This document shows, piece after piece, positions 36,699 to 47,800 of a stretch of DNA of 64,000 nt. Source of the DNA: Panicum virgatum (taxonomy: Eukaryota; Streptophyta; Magnoliopsida; Poales; Poaceae); assembly GCF_016808335.1 (NCBI RefSeq), contig NC_053146.1, forward strand, positions 32,031,495 to 32,095,494, given 5' to 3'. The first letter of the stretch is position 1. Each line of letters opens with the position of its first letter. The notes under the pieces are model-generated. The model ran no database searches. It was not told the DNA's origin and worked only from the letters and a program-made list of their open reading frames with translations. The position numbers and the translations under genes were made by a program.

Positions 36699-37597
36699 TG
36701 TAACACCCAGTTTATAAAAGGACATAAACCGAGCAATCATATACGTGCCAGGATCAAGTCACACGTATATACAACAGAATGAACAATATATCACATCACA
36801 TATCACGTAAAAGATAGAATAAAGCGAGTACGAATGTTATTTATTACAATAATGACAAAATGTTTGATACAGATGAAGCGTAAAAACATATACGAGAAAC
36901 TCTCGGAAGCAAGGCGCCACAGGGACGTCGACTGGGAGACGAACGCCTAGAAGTCCTCGTACTCCTGGTAACTCTGAGTGAACTCCCTCGCGTCGGCAGG
37001 AACTGAGCAACAGTAGAGTATCCCTAAGAGGAAAAAGAGTAGAGTAGTCAAGAGTGAGTACACAACTTGTACTCAACAAGTATAACACAAACTATGAGGC
37101 TCTAAGGTTGGCTGACTCGACTGCATTAGCTTTTAGGTCTTGGCAAGTTTTATTACAACTATTTACTACAAGTTGATGAATTACCATAAACCCAGTTACA
37201 TAGTAATTAATCAAAATTAATTATGATACTACTAAGAACCAAACCAAACCACCAAGGTAACCCCACTAATCAAAAGGAGGATCTGGGCCGCTCATGACCA
37301 TGAGCACGGCTAGTATACTAGTTTTACACTCTGCAGAGGTTGCACATCTTTACCCACAAGTCGTGAGCTACGCTAGTTGTTCATCACACTTCCGTAGGTG
37401 AGATGGCTACCAAGCATACTACGAGGCCTTTACAAAGAATCTCGTTGGTAAGGAGTAACCGCGAGGGTGGATCGGCGATGATGGGGCACAGACCAAGCAT
37501 AGACCAAGCCGGAGAAGCAAGGACCATTGAAGCTTACCTCCCCTACACCGCAGGTAAGTTACTCCAAACCAAAAAGACCTAATTATTACCACAAGTC
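36699..37597 (-). repeat. Inverted, truncated copy of LTR D
   Basis: About 900 bp corresponding to the end of D, joined to A tail sequence through the same CCTTT flank. It includes exon 3 of the LTR-internal gene (about 36946-37001, minus strand) in open form. It breaks off near 37597, where unrelated sequence of element F begins. Confidence 0.85.
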
Positions 37598-38325
37598 TAG
37601 GAGAGGCCGGCCGGTCGGCCTACAAGTTTCAGCGTTAAACTGAAGCAACCTTCCACCGCCATCTAGAGGTGATCAGGAGCGTTCACGAGAAAGGCGGTTG
37701 CAAATGGAGGAAATCACAAGCCAGCCAGCCCCACTTTGCCGTGTCTCGTGCTCATCTTCGCACGGTAGCTACGTCAACCGACTGTCTTGCTTACAAATGA
37801 TGCCCCGGCCAAACACCGACCTCTAGCATCTACAAATAGGCCTCCATCCCTCACTTGTGAGACACACAAAAGGAGTTCTCTCTTCTCAATTTCACTTTCT
37901 AGAGTAGGTTAGGTAGTCTGGGAGTTAGAGTCGAGTCGAGCTTGTCTCGGGATTCCAGAGTTGTCATCGGAAGTCGGTATAAGCTCTTGTATCTTTTCCT
38001 TTGAAATTTATCAATATAAGTTATCTTCTTTATCTTTTCGAGTCAGCTTTACTTTCCACACTTATTCACCTTTCCAAGTTATCTTGCTTGTGTGCGGAAG
38101 TTCATTCCTCTAGCTTAGGCTTTGTATCTTTCTTGTTTATCGGGATCTTACCTTACGGGTTTTCTCGCAAGGACTAGGGAGGCTCAAGTTAGTTCCCTAG
38201 GTTGAGGGGTATTTCTCTTGAACGCGCCAAGAGAAATCCTAACACCGAGTACGGACATGGTGTCTGAGCTCAGTGGTAGCTAGAAAGTGTGTTCCACCAC
38301 ATGGAGCCATTGTGGTAGGCGGTAG
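37598..38325 (+). repeat. Probable LTR and leader remnant of element F
   Basis: Noncoding. It has a TATA-like TACAAATAGG at 37831-37840, then a pyrimidine-rich tract and T-rich stretch resembling a transcribed R/U5 region. The left end is missing at the inverted-repeat junction and I find no clear PBS before gag, so the internal boundary is uncertain. Confidence 0.45.
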
Positions 38326-39247
38326 GTGGTGACACTCCGTCAATTCTCAGCCCCGTCCAATAGCCATATCCCTACTGGACTGAACAATGACCAAGGCACT
38401 GATGGCTTTGAGATAAAGATTGGGCTTGTCAACATGGTTCCAGTAAGTCCCTTCTGCGGAAAGGCAATAGAGGATTCCCACGCTCATCTACAGAATTTTC
38501 TGGAAGTAAGCAGCATAATCAACCCAAAAGGCACTGCGATGGATAATGTTCATCTTCGACTATTCCCATTCTCTTTGCTTGGGAAAGCAAAGACGTGGTT
38601 CTACACCTACAATGACACGTTTGACACTTGGGATGCGTGCTCCAATGCTTTTTTGGTCAAGTACTTTCCGGTGGGCAAAACCAATGCCCTTCATAATAGG
38701 ATTTCCAGTTTTGAACAACTCTAGGACGAGATTGTCCCGGAAGCCTGGGAACATCTTCAGGAATACATTGCAGCATGCCCACACCATGGCATGGAAGGAT
38801 GGCTTATCATTCAGAACTTCTTCCATGGCCTGAACCAGCGATCGCAAGATCACATGGACGCAGCAGCGGGAGGAGCATTCCTCTCTCTCGATGTTGCAGG
38901 AGCTAAAGTGCTCATCGACAAGATTGCTTCCAACCAGAGTTGGAAGGAAGATAGGCAGCCAGCCCATGCAAAAGAAATATATGAAATTGATAGTGTCAAT
39001 GTACTGGTAGCCAAGATGGATCTTCTCATGGAAAAGCTAGAATCTCTGCACCAGGTGGTCAACTAGATTACTGAGTCTCAGATGACATGTGAGAAATGTT
39101 GCAATATTGGACACTCGGGCAAATCTTGCCCATTCACTCCAAAGGATGAGAACTCCATTGAGAACAATAGTCCCAATAACTCAGACTGTCATCCTCAGCA
39201 AGGTTGGAATTCTCTAAGCCCGACCTCCCCTTCGGCCAACAGCAAGG
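38326..39247 (+). pseudogene. gag of element F (Athila type)
   Basis: The frame enters without an ATG and shows Athila gag motifs: SPFCGKAIEDSHAHLQNFLE, LFPFSLLGKAKTWFY, LVKYFPVGKTNAL and DAAAGGAFLSLD. In-frame TAGs at 38722 and 39064 stand where Gln (CAG) is expected. A CCHC knuckle, CEKCCNIGHSGKSC, follows near 39090-39131. Element E interrupts the frame at 39247 with a CAAGG duplication, and F resumes at 48385. Confidence 0.8.
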
Positions 39248-42200
39248 TGTAACACCCTAATTTAATTTTCCGATTTAATAATAACTTTAATTGGCTTTAT
39301 TTAATTTTCTAAGGATTTAATTTGCATAGCTTGCATTTAATCTAATTTTCGTTGTATAAGTAATTAAAAATTATTTTAGGGTCAACATGTTTGTGCATTC
39401 ATGCTGGTGCATACTTTTAATTTATTGAGTGTGGTTTGAATTCAAAGTCAAATTTGAATTCAAAAAGTTTGAGTGAGGTTTGCAAAAGAAAAGAGGAAGA
39501 AGACCCAGTCCAAACCCAAAACGAGAAACACAACCCAGCCCAAACTGCCAAACCCCAGCCGGCCCATGGCCATCCTTTTCTTTTCTCTGCGCCAGGCCCA
39601 TCCCACCGGCCCAAGCCAACCCAGGCAACCCAGCCCGCCTTCTCCTCCCTTCCCTCCCGCGTGCGGCCCAGTTCCCTTTTCCTCGGCCCACCCTTTTTTC
39701 CCTCACGGCCCGGCCAGCCCTCACCTCCCGCTCGCTCTGCAGCGCGCGCTTCCCCCTCTCACCAGCGACCCCGGGCCCGCCTGCCAGCGACCCTCACTCG
39801 CGCCCAGGCCCACACATCGGCGCCCCGCTCCCACGTCCGGCTCCACCAGCCAGCGCCCCGCTCCAGCTCAACCCCGCCTCACACGCACAACACAGCGCCC
39901 GGCCCAGCTCGCCTCAGCCTGCGCGAACGCGCTCGCCTGGCCCACATGCGCGGCCCAGCAAACACCCCGCCCCGCGCTCAGCGCCCTCACCCCGCTAGCG
40001 CGTTGTCGCCCCGACCCGCCGGTCCCACCTGCCAGCGCTCACGCACGTCGCCCGCGCGCCGCTGTGTCTCTACCAACCCGGGCCCGCTGGTCAGCCCCGT
40101 CCCCTTCCTCCGGATCCCGCTCGCGCAACATCCGTGCCCGAAATCCCCGGCGCAGCGGCAGGGGATTTCCCTCCTCGATTGCACTCCGTGATCCCCGGCG
40201 GCCGCCTTTATTTGGCCCATGAAGCCTTCCCCTATTCCTTCCCCCACTGCCTGCCTTCCCTTGCACCGCGCAGTACCGCCGCCATCGCCCGACTAGCAGA
40301 GGAGCACCTCGCCGTCGATTCCGCCGCCGCAGGTGCCGCTCCGGCCGCGCCGATCCATCCACCAGCATCACCGAAGCCTGCCGCGTTTCGGCCATCAGGT
40401 CCAGAAGCCCCGAGGCATCTCCTGGCGACATCTCCAGCGAGCGCCGCCCGCCTCGACCGTTGATCCCCGCCGCCGACCACGCCGCACGGCATCCCCGACC
40501 CGAAGCATACCCCGGTGAGCACCAGCGCGGTTCGCTCTGTCGTTTTTCGCTAGCTTGGACGGGCCGTAGCCCCAGGAACCCCCGGACCACGTGCACACCG
40601 GCGAGTCATGCCGTGCAGACCCGCCGCCGCCCTTGCACTCGCCACCCAAAGCCTCGGTGAGCCCCGCAGTAACCCTAGGTGGGTTACGCGTGTTGCACCG
40701 AACCCACCTGACCCAAGCACGGGTCGATTTGAGGCCTGAAGCATCTAACTCGGTGAAGTCCGGCGCAAGCGCCGCTGCCCGCCGCCGTAGATGCCCGCCG
40801 CCGGTGGCCAACGCCGCTGCCCGCGCGCCCAAACGCCCTGATCCTTCCGATCGATGCCCAACGGTCATGATTAGAACCTGAGCCAGCAGATCTGAGCCGC
40901 CGGATCGAGATTCAGCGGATCAGATCTAAACATACCCCTTTGCGCTGCTACTTTTGCATAAGAGCCCCTCGGTTTTCTTAGATTCAACCCGCAGTCCGAG
41001 TTAGTTCAAAAGAATTTGCAGTTTGACCCAGGTTTTTACTCGGACCCCCCTGACCTTTCTAGATTTAGCGTCTGCAGTCCAAACCTTGAGTTTTTGCACG
41101 CTAGCCCTTAGATTTAACTGTCAATTATGTTTAAGCCCTCAGTTTTTGCAGAAAACCCCCTGGAACCTTAGTTTTCTTATAGTTTAGTCCCTGAACCTTG
41201 TTTTTAGCCTAGAATATGCGTTTTAGCTCCGTTTTAGGCGTTCTTTATATCCACGCGATCGTTGTAACGCGTAGAATAGTTTTAGACTAGTTTAGTGTGC
41301 TGTTTTTATGTATTGATGTACTGTTTCTTAGTTTTTGTTATTGTTTGCTTGTATGCTTATTGTTGTGCCTCGTTTTGGCCATGTGTTCGTGAGTAGACGT
41401 TGATCCATCTGAGGAGCCCCAGTACCAGTACCCAGAGCAGCCGTCTTCCGAGCACTTTGAGCAGCAGCAGGAGCAGTACGAGGAAGGCAAGTATAACATG
41501 AACAACCTATCATCTTTAAATACAATTTCATACTGCATTTAATTCTGTATGCCTATAAGGACCTTCCTAGCCACTTTATATCCTTTATATATATCCTTGG
41601 GTTGCATTTTGGTTAGTTGTGCTAGGTTGCTGCGCTATAATATACTCTGGTCCTTTTTAATTAATTTGATTAATGGTTTACTTGAACTTAATTCTGAGAG
41701 TGGCCCTCTGTGTGGATGAGTGGCTCACGTCTCGTTAAAATATGGGTTTTGTAGAAACATGGTTTAGGGGGCCAGCACGGTGCTTAGTGCTTGGTTGGCC
41801 ACTCTCCATAAGGACCGGTTCATAGAGCGACAACCTGGGACAACAGCGCTACCACAAGGCTAGAATGGGATAGACTTGGCTTACTAATTAGGTCTTTTTG
41901 GTTTGGAGTAACTTACCTGCGGGGCAAGAGTAGTAAGCTTCAATGGTCCCTGCTCCTCCGGCTTGGTCTGTGCTTGGATTGCGCTCCTGTGCTTGTACCC
42001 CCGGAGGTGGGCCCCATCGTCGCTGACCTATCTCTCGCGGTTACACCTTACCAACGAGATTCTTTGTAACGGCCTCATAGTGAGTCGCTAGTCATCTCAC
42101 CTAAGGAAGTGTGATGAACCTCTAGCGTAGCTCATGACTTGTGGGTAAAGATGTGCAACCTCTGCAAAGTGTAAAACTGGTATACTAGCCGTGCTCACGG

Positions 42201-42847
42201 TTATGAGCGGCCCAGATCCTCCTTTTGATTAGTGGGGTTGTCTCCTTCCGACGAGGGAGGTGCCTCTCGGGGTTACCTTGGTGGCTTGGTTTCGGTTTGG
42301 TTCTCAGTAGTATCATGATTAAATTTGACTAATTACTATGTAACTGGGTTAATGGTAACTCATCAACTCATAGTAAATAGCTTTAATAAAATCTTGCCAA
42401 TACTTAAAAGCTAATGCAGTTGAGTCAGCCAACCTTAGAGCCTCATAGTTTGTGTTATACTTGTTGAGTACAAGTTGTGTACTCACTCTTGCCTCTTCTC
42501 TACTTTTTCCTCTTGGCTACGCTACTGCTGCTCAGTTCCTGCCGACACGAGGGAGTTTGTCCAGCGCTACCAGGATTTCGAGGACTTCTAGGTGTTCGTC
42601 TCCCAGTCGACGTCCCTGTGGCGCCCTGCTCAGCTTCGGAGAGTTTTATTCGTATTTGTACTTCGCTTCCGCTGTATCAGACATTTTTGTCATTTATGTA
42701 ATAAATAACATTCGTATTTCGATTTATTTTGTCTTATTCGTGATATGTGCTGTGATATACTGTTCATTCTGTTGTATATACGTGTGACTTGATCCTGGCA
42801 CGTATATGATTGCTCGGTTTATGTTCTTTTATAAACCGGGTGTTACA
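39248..42847 (+). repeat. 5' LTR of element E (3600 bp)
   Basis: TGTAACACC to GTGTTACA. It has an AT-rich start with a TTGAATTCAAA...TTTGAATTCAA palindrome (39436-39464), a GC-rich core (about 39480-40900), a TATA-like CCTTTATTTGGCC at 40204, and a coding-like second half. Long open frames in the GC-rich core on both strands look like composition effects. Confidence 0.93.
41397..42591 (+). CDS. Predicted LTR-internal spliced gene, exons 2 and 3 (5' LTR of E)
   Basis: This is the only E-family copy with exons 2 and 3 fully open. Exon 1 would end at G|GTGAGC (donor at 40515) in a frame open from 40223. Exon 2 (41397-41486, 90 nt) follows GAGTAG, encodes an acidic Gln-rich piece (VDPSEEPQYQYPEQ and more) and ends AAG|GCAAGT. 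Exon 3 (42536-42591) follows CTGCTCAG, encodes VPADTREFVQRYQDFEDF, then TAG. Phases agree at both junctions. No in-frame ATG is visible in exon 1. Product unknown; a small acidic protein if real. Confidence 0.48.
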
Positions 42848-42850
42848 GAG

Positions 42851-42863
42851 TGGTATCAGAGCC
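42851..42863 (+). other. Primer-binding site of element E (initiator-Met type)
   Basis: TGGTATCAGAGCC, three bases after the LTR end, is the common initiator-Met PBS of plant LTR elements. Confidence 0.88.
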
Positions 42864-43655
42864 ATATCGACTGTAGGACGAAGCCTAGATAGAACTGGTC
42901 GAGTTTTAGGACTTCTTCTCACCAATCCTTGCCTGCTGAAACTATTTTGCTATTATACCCCTTGAATTCTATGACTTTTACCTGTCTTGCCTTGATTTCT
43001 ATCTCTATAGAATAGTTTTCGTAGATTTTGGCCTGAATCAGTCATCTGACCACCATGAGTATTAGCTAGGTGACCCTTTTATAATAATACGATAGCACGT
43101 TCCGCGACGCGTTGTGTTAGTCGAGTCGTATGTTAAACTCGGCTAAGTCGTGAAAATTGACTGCTTGTTATTATGCTACATGCTTGATTTGGATTTTTGA
43201 ATGATTGTATAGCTTAGTAGTTTAAATTTGTTTAAAGAAAATCACTCTTATGTTAAGTTAACTCATTGATAAAATAAGTTAGATCGTTGGGGGTAAAACC
43301 GTCCACTCTATCCTCTCTACCTTATCATGCATTGGGTTCTTCTGTCTTGCTTGAAGAAAAATAGTGCTAAGAAGATGTGATATCCAGGGATTCACCGACA
43401 AGGACGTCACCGACGAGGACGTCAGTCTCTGTAAGGGGGTAGGGATGTGACACCTACTGGAGAATTTGAGAATCTCTCAGATAAGGCAGAAGAGTTATTC
43501 TATAGTTCTCTTTTGCGGGTTTATGTGACATCTATCTGGAGTTAGCAGTAGTGATGCCTGCGCAATGTTGTCTAAATGAGATAGAACCTTAAATAGTGGA
43601 GTTTTTCTCTCTTCCTTGACCTGACCAATCTGTGTTTCCTCTTTACCCAGCTCAG
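42864..43655 (+). other. Leader of element E, with a fossil purine tract and LTR start
   Basis: Noncoding. At 43431-43460 the sequence GTAAGGGGGTAGGGA followed by TGTGACACC looks like the polypurine tract and first bases of an LTR from another Tekay-like element. This suggests that E's interior was assembled from parts of different elements. The leader ends ACCCAGCTCAG directly before the ORF's ATG, a possible splice acceptor. Confidence 0.5.
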
Positions 43656-44762
43656 ATGTCGGCAGAACAAAAAGACCTTGGAGACAGTGCAATGGGTGAT
43701 GGTGAGAAAACTTGCCAGTGTTGCCAATTCTATGGTGTTCCTTGTCGTCAAGTTCGTGCAACTGAAGATGAAGCCACAACTAGGAGGAACCAGAGGTTGT
43801 TCTCCAGTACAAAGAGAAAGAGGTCTCGTCAAGAGCAGCTAGCAGAGGATTCCCTTTTCCTTGACGGCCCATCAGTCGACGAGCTACAGACCATCCAGAA
43901 GAGAAAGGACCCTAAGTACTCTACAGATACACAGGTCAAGAACCAAGCTCTCTATGATTATGTTGATGGGTTGAGTATCACTATGAATGTGATTCAGCCA
44001 CACGGTCACAAGGAGTCCAAAGAGCAAGCAGCAGAAATAATGCGAGATGTGATGATAAGTTCACAAGGAGGACAACCAAGTAGCCCCATTCACCATCACC
44101 GCATGTGCTACAAATGCGGGAAAAAAGGTCATTATGCCAAAAGTTGTCCAGCACCTCAGGCCCCACGGCAGGCAGGACAGCAGGGGCGCCCAGCCCAACC
44201 CAGGGCGCCACGACAGGGAAAGGTGAACCACGTGACGGCCGAGGCCCCTAACGTGGTTATTGGTACGTTCATGGTCCACTCTCATCCAGCTACAGTGCTT
44301 CTCGATACCGGTGCTACTCATTCTTTCATTTCCAAGTCATTTGCCGAGCAGCATCGTATACCAGTTTCTTGTATGAGGACAGCTATGGTAGTTACATCAC
44401 CTGGGAGCCAGATACACACATGCTCTATATGCTCCAGAGTTAGTATTGTCATAAGGGGGGCAGAATTCCGCACTAGTTTGATCGTCATTGATTCCTCGGG
44501 GATAGATGTGATTTTGAGCATGGAGACCCTTACCAGATGGGGAGTCCGTATTGATTGTGCTCAGCGGACAGTTCACTTGTCAGCATCTGATGGCCAAGAG
44601 GTGACAGTCAGTGCTACAGAGCTTTTTGGTTTTCTTCATCAGATGGAGGCTAGACCCACGGATGGTATTCGCGTGGTATCTGAATTCCCGGATGTCTTTC
44701 CGGAGGACTTGCTAGAAGAAGGAAGAGGAGTTGATGAAGATATATCCGAATCTCTTTGCTAG
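43656..44762 (+). CDS. Intact gag-like/protease ORF of element E
   Basis: ATG 43656 to TAG, 368 residues, uninterrupted. The first 150 residues lack a recognisable gag core. They include a Cys cluster (TCQCCQFYGVPC, residues 19-30) and a basic stretch. A CCHC knuckle (CYKCGKKGHYAKSC) spans residues 151-164, followed by a Pro/Gln linker. A retropepsin-like domain follows, with LLDTGATHSF and catalytic Asp at residue 217. The chain ends shortly after FPDVFPEDLLE, which in full elements leads into RT. It may bind RNA and cleave Gag, either its own or a partner's. An intact reading frame in a short element suggests recent mobilisation. Confidence 0.82.
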   Translation: MSAEQKDLGDSAMGDGEKTCQCCQFYGVPCRQVRATEDEATTRRNQRLFSSTKRKRSRQEQLAEDSLFLDGPSVDELQTIQKRKDPKYSTDTQVKNQALYDYVDGLSITMNVIQPHGHKESKEQAAEIMRDVMISSQGGQPSSPIHHHRMCYKCGKKGHYAKSCPAPQAPRQAGQQGRPAQPRAPRQGKVNHVTAEAPNVVIGTFMVHSHPATVLLDTGATHSFISKSFAEQHRIPVSCMRTAMVVTSPGSQIHTCSICSRVSIVIRGAEFRTSLIVIDSSGIDVILSMETLTRWGVRIDCAQRTVHLSASDGQEVTVSATELFGFLHQMEARPTDGIRVVSEFPDVFPEDLLEEGRGVDEDISESLC

Positions 44763-44791
44763 CCAGCCCAGAATCTCGGGACGAGATTCCT

Positions 44792-44807
44792 GTAAGGGGG
44801 TAGGATT
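44792..44807 (+). other. Polypurine tract of element E
   Basis: GTAAGGGGGTAGGAT directly precedes the 3' LTR start at 44808, as expected for the plus-strand primer. Confidence 0.8.
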
Positions 44808-47800
44808 TGTAACACCCTAATTTAATTTTCCGATTTAATAATAACTTTAATTGGCTTTATTTAATTTTCTAAGAATTTAATTTGCATAGCTTGCATTTAA
44901 TCTAATTTTGTTGTATAAGTAATTAAAAATTATTTTAGGGTCAACATGTTTGTGCATTCATGCTGGTGCATACTTTTAATTTATTGAGTGTGGTTTGAAT
45001 TCAAATAGTTTGAGTGAGGTTTGCAAAAGAAAAGAGGAAGAAGACCCAGCCCAAACCCAAAACGAGAAACACAACCCAGCCCAAACTGCCAAACCCCAGC
45101 CGGCCCATGGCCATCCTTTTCTTTTCTCTGCGCCAGGCCCATCCCACCGGCCCAAGCCAGCCCAGGCAACCCAGCCCGCCTTCTCCTCCCTTCCCTCCCG
45201 CGTGCGGCCCAGTTCCCTTTTCCTCAGCCCACCCTTTTTTCCCTCACGGCCCGGCCTGCCCTCACCTCCCGCTCGCTCCGCAGCGCGTGCTTCCCCCTCT
45301 CACCAGCGACCCCGGGCCCGCCTGCCAACGACCCTCACTCGCGCCCAGGCCCACACATCGGCGCCCCGCTCCCACGTCCGGCTCCACCAGCCAGCGCCCC
45401 GCTCCAGCTCAACCCCGCCTCACGCGCACAACACAGCGCCCGGCCCAGCTCGCCTCAGCCCGCGCGAACGCGCTCGCCCGGCCCACACGCGCGGCCCAGC
45501 AAACACCCCGCCCCGCGCTTAGCGCCCTCACCCCGCTAGCGCGTTGTCGACCTGACCCGCCGGTCCGACCTGCCAGCGCTCACGCGCGTCGCCCGCGCGC
45601 CGCTGTGTCTCTACCAACCCGGGCCCGCTGGTCAGCCCCGTCCCCTTCCTCCGGATCCCGCTCGCGCAACGTCCGCGCCCGAAATCCCTGGCGCAGCGGC
45701 AGGGGATTTCCCTCCTCAATTGCACTCCGTGATCCCCGGCGGCCGCCTTTATTTGGCCCGTGAAGCCTTCCCCTCTTCCTTCCCCTACTGCCTGCCTTCC
45801 CTTGCACCGCGCAGTACCGCCGCCATCGCCCGACTAGCAGAGGAGCACCTCGCCGTCGATTCCGCCGCCGCCGATGCCGCTCCGGCCGCGCCGATCCATC
45901 CACCAGCATCACCGAAGCCTGCCGCATTCGGCCATCAGGTCCAGAAGCCCCGAGGCATCTCCTGGCGACATCTCCGCGAGCGCCGCCCGCCTCGACCGTT
46001 GATCCCCGCCGCCGACCACGCCGCACGGCATCCCCGACCCGAAGCATACCCCGGTGAGCACCAGCGCGGTTCGCTCTGTCGTTTTTCGCTAGCTTGGACG
46101 GGCCGTAGCCCCTGGAACCCCCGGACCACGCGCACGCCGGTGAGTCATGCCATGCAGACCCGCCGCCGCCCTTGCACTCGCCACCCAGAGCCTCGGCGAG
46201 CCCCGCAGTAACCCTAGGTGGGTTACGCGTGTTGCACCGAACCCACCTGACCCAAGCACGGGTCGATTTGAGGCCTGAAGCATCTAACTCGGTGAAGTCC
46301 GGCCCAAGCGCCACTGCCCGCCGCCGTAGATGCTCGCCGCCGGTGGCCAACGCCGCTGCCCGCGCGCCCAAACGCCCTGATCCATCCGATCGATGCCCAA
46401 CGGTCACGATTAGAACCCGAGCCAGTAGATCTGAGCCGCCGGATCGAGATTCAGCGGATCAGATCTAAACATACCCCTTTGCGCTTCTACTTTTGCATAA
46501 GAGCCCCTCGGTTTTCTTAGATTCAGCCCGCAGTCCGAGTTAGTTCAAAAGAATTTGCAGTTTGACCCAGGTTTTTACTCGGACCCCCCTGACCTTTCTA
46601 GATTTAGCGTCCGCAGTCCAAACCTTGAGTTTTTGCACGCTAGCCCTTAGATTTAACTGTTAATTATGTTTAAGCCCTCGGTTTTTGCAGAAAACCCCCT
46701 GGAACCTTAGTTTTCTTATAGTTTAGTCCCTGAACTTGTTTTTAGCCTAGAATATGCGTTTTAGCTCCGTTTTAGGCGTTCTTTATATCCACGCGATCGT
46801 TGTAACACGTAGAATAGTTTTAGACTAGTTTAGTGTGCTGTTTTTATGTATTGATGTACTGTTTCTTAGTTTTTGTTATTGTTTGCTTGTATGCTTATTG
46901 TTGTGCCTCGTTTTGGCCATGTGTTCGTGAGTAGACGTTGATCCATCTGAGGAGCCCCAGTACCAGTACCCGGAGTAGCCGTCTTCCGAGCACTTTGAGC
47001 AGCAGCAGGAGCAGTACGAGGAAGGCAAGTATAACATGAACAACCTATCATCTTTAAATACAATTTCATACTGCATTTAATTCTGTATGCCTATAAGGAC
47101 CTTCCTAGCCACTTTATATCCTTTATATATATCCTTGGGTTGCATTTTGGTTAGTTGTGCTAGGTTGCTGCGCTATAATACACTCTGGTCCTTTTTAATT
47201 AATTTGATTAATGGTTTACTTGAACTTAATTCTGAGAGTGGCCCTCTGTGTGGATGAGTGGCTCATGTCTCATTAAAATATGGTTTTTGTAGAAACATGG
47301 TTTAGGGGGCCAGCACGGTGCTTAGTGCTTGGTTGGCCACTCTCCATAAGGACCGGTTCATAGAGCGACAACCTGGGACAACAGCGCTACCACAAGGCTA
47401 GAATGGGATAGACTTGGCTTACTAATTAGGTCTTTTTGGTTTGGAGTAACTTACCTGCGGGGCAAGAGTAGTAAGCTTCAATGGTCCCTGCTCCTCCGGC
47501 TTGGTCTGTGCTTGGATTGCGCTCCTGTGCTTGTACCCCCGGAGGTGGGCCCCATCGTCGCTGACCTATCTCTCGCGGTTACGCCTTACCAACGAGATTC
47601 TTTGTAACGGCCTCGTAGTGAGTCGCTAGTCATCTCACCAAAGGAAGTGTGATGAACCTCTAGCGTAGCTCACGACTTGTGGGTAAATATGTGCAACCTC
47701 TGTAGAGTGTAAAACTGGTATACTAGCCGTGCTCACGGTTATGAGCGGCCCAGATCCTCCTTTTGATTAGTGGGGTTGTCTCCTTCCGACGAGGGAGGTG

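Larger units (their letters stand above)
33856..37592. repeat. Large inverted repeat (arms about 1.83-1.86 kb, spacer 55 bp)
   Basis: Left arm 33856-35712 and right arm 35768-37592 are reverse complements with few differences. Landmarks are symmetric around 35724: the D end (34749 and 36699), the A LTR start (35105 and 36343) and the TATA box (35556 and 35892) all sum to 71448. The arms differ by a 22-bp longer (CA)n on the left and a small deletion near the centre. The spacer 35713-35767 is the reverse of A LTR sequence 25029-25080, so the right arm holds a slightly different LTR break point. The D insertion predates the duplication. Confidence 0.92.

Noticed and set aside
39436..40222. Long open frames (about 250 codons) on the plus strand in the GC-rich part of the E LTRs, also at 45014-45763
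   Set aside because: Several overlapping frames and the opposite strand are open at once, the products are Pro/Ala/Arg-rich without domains, and the most open frames lie upstream of the TATA-like element. This is a composition effect.
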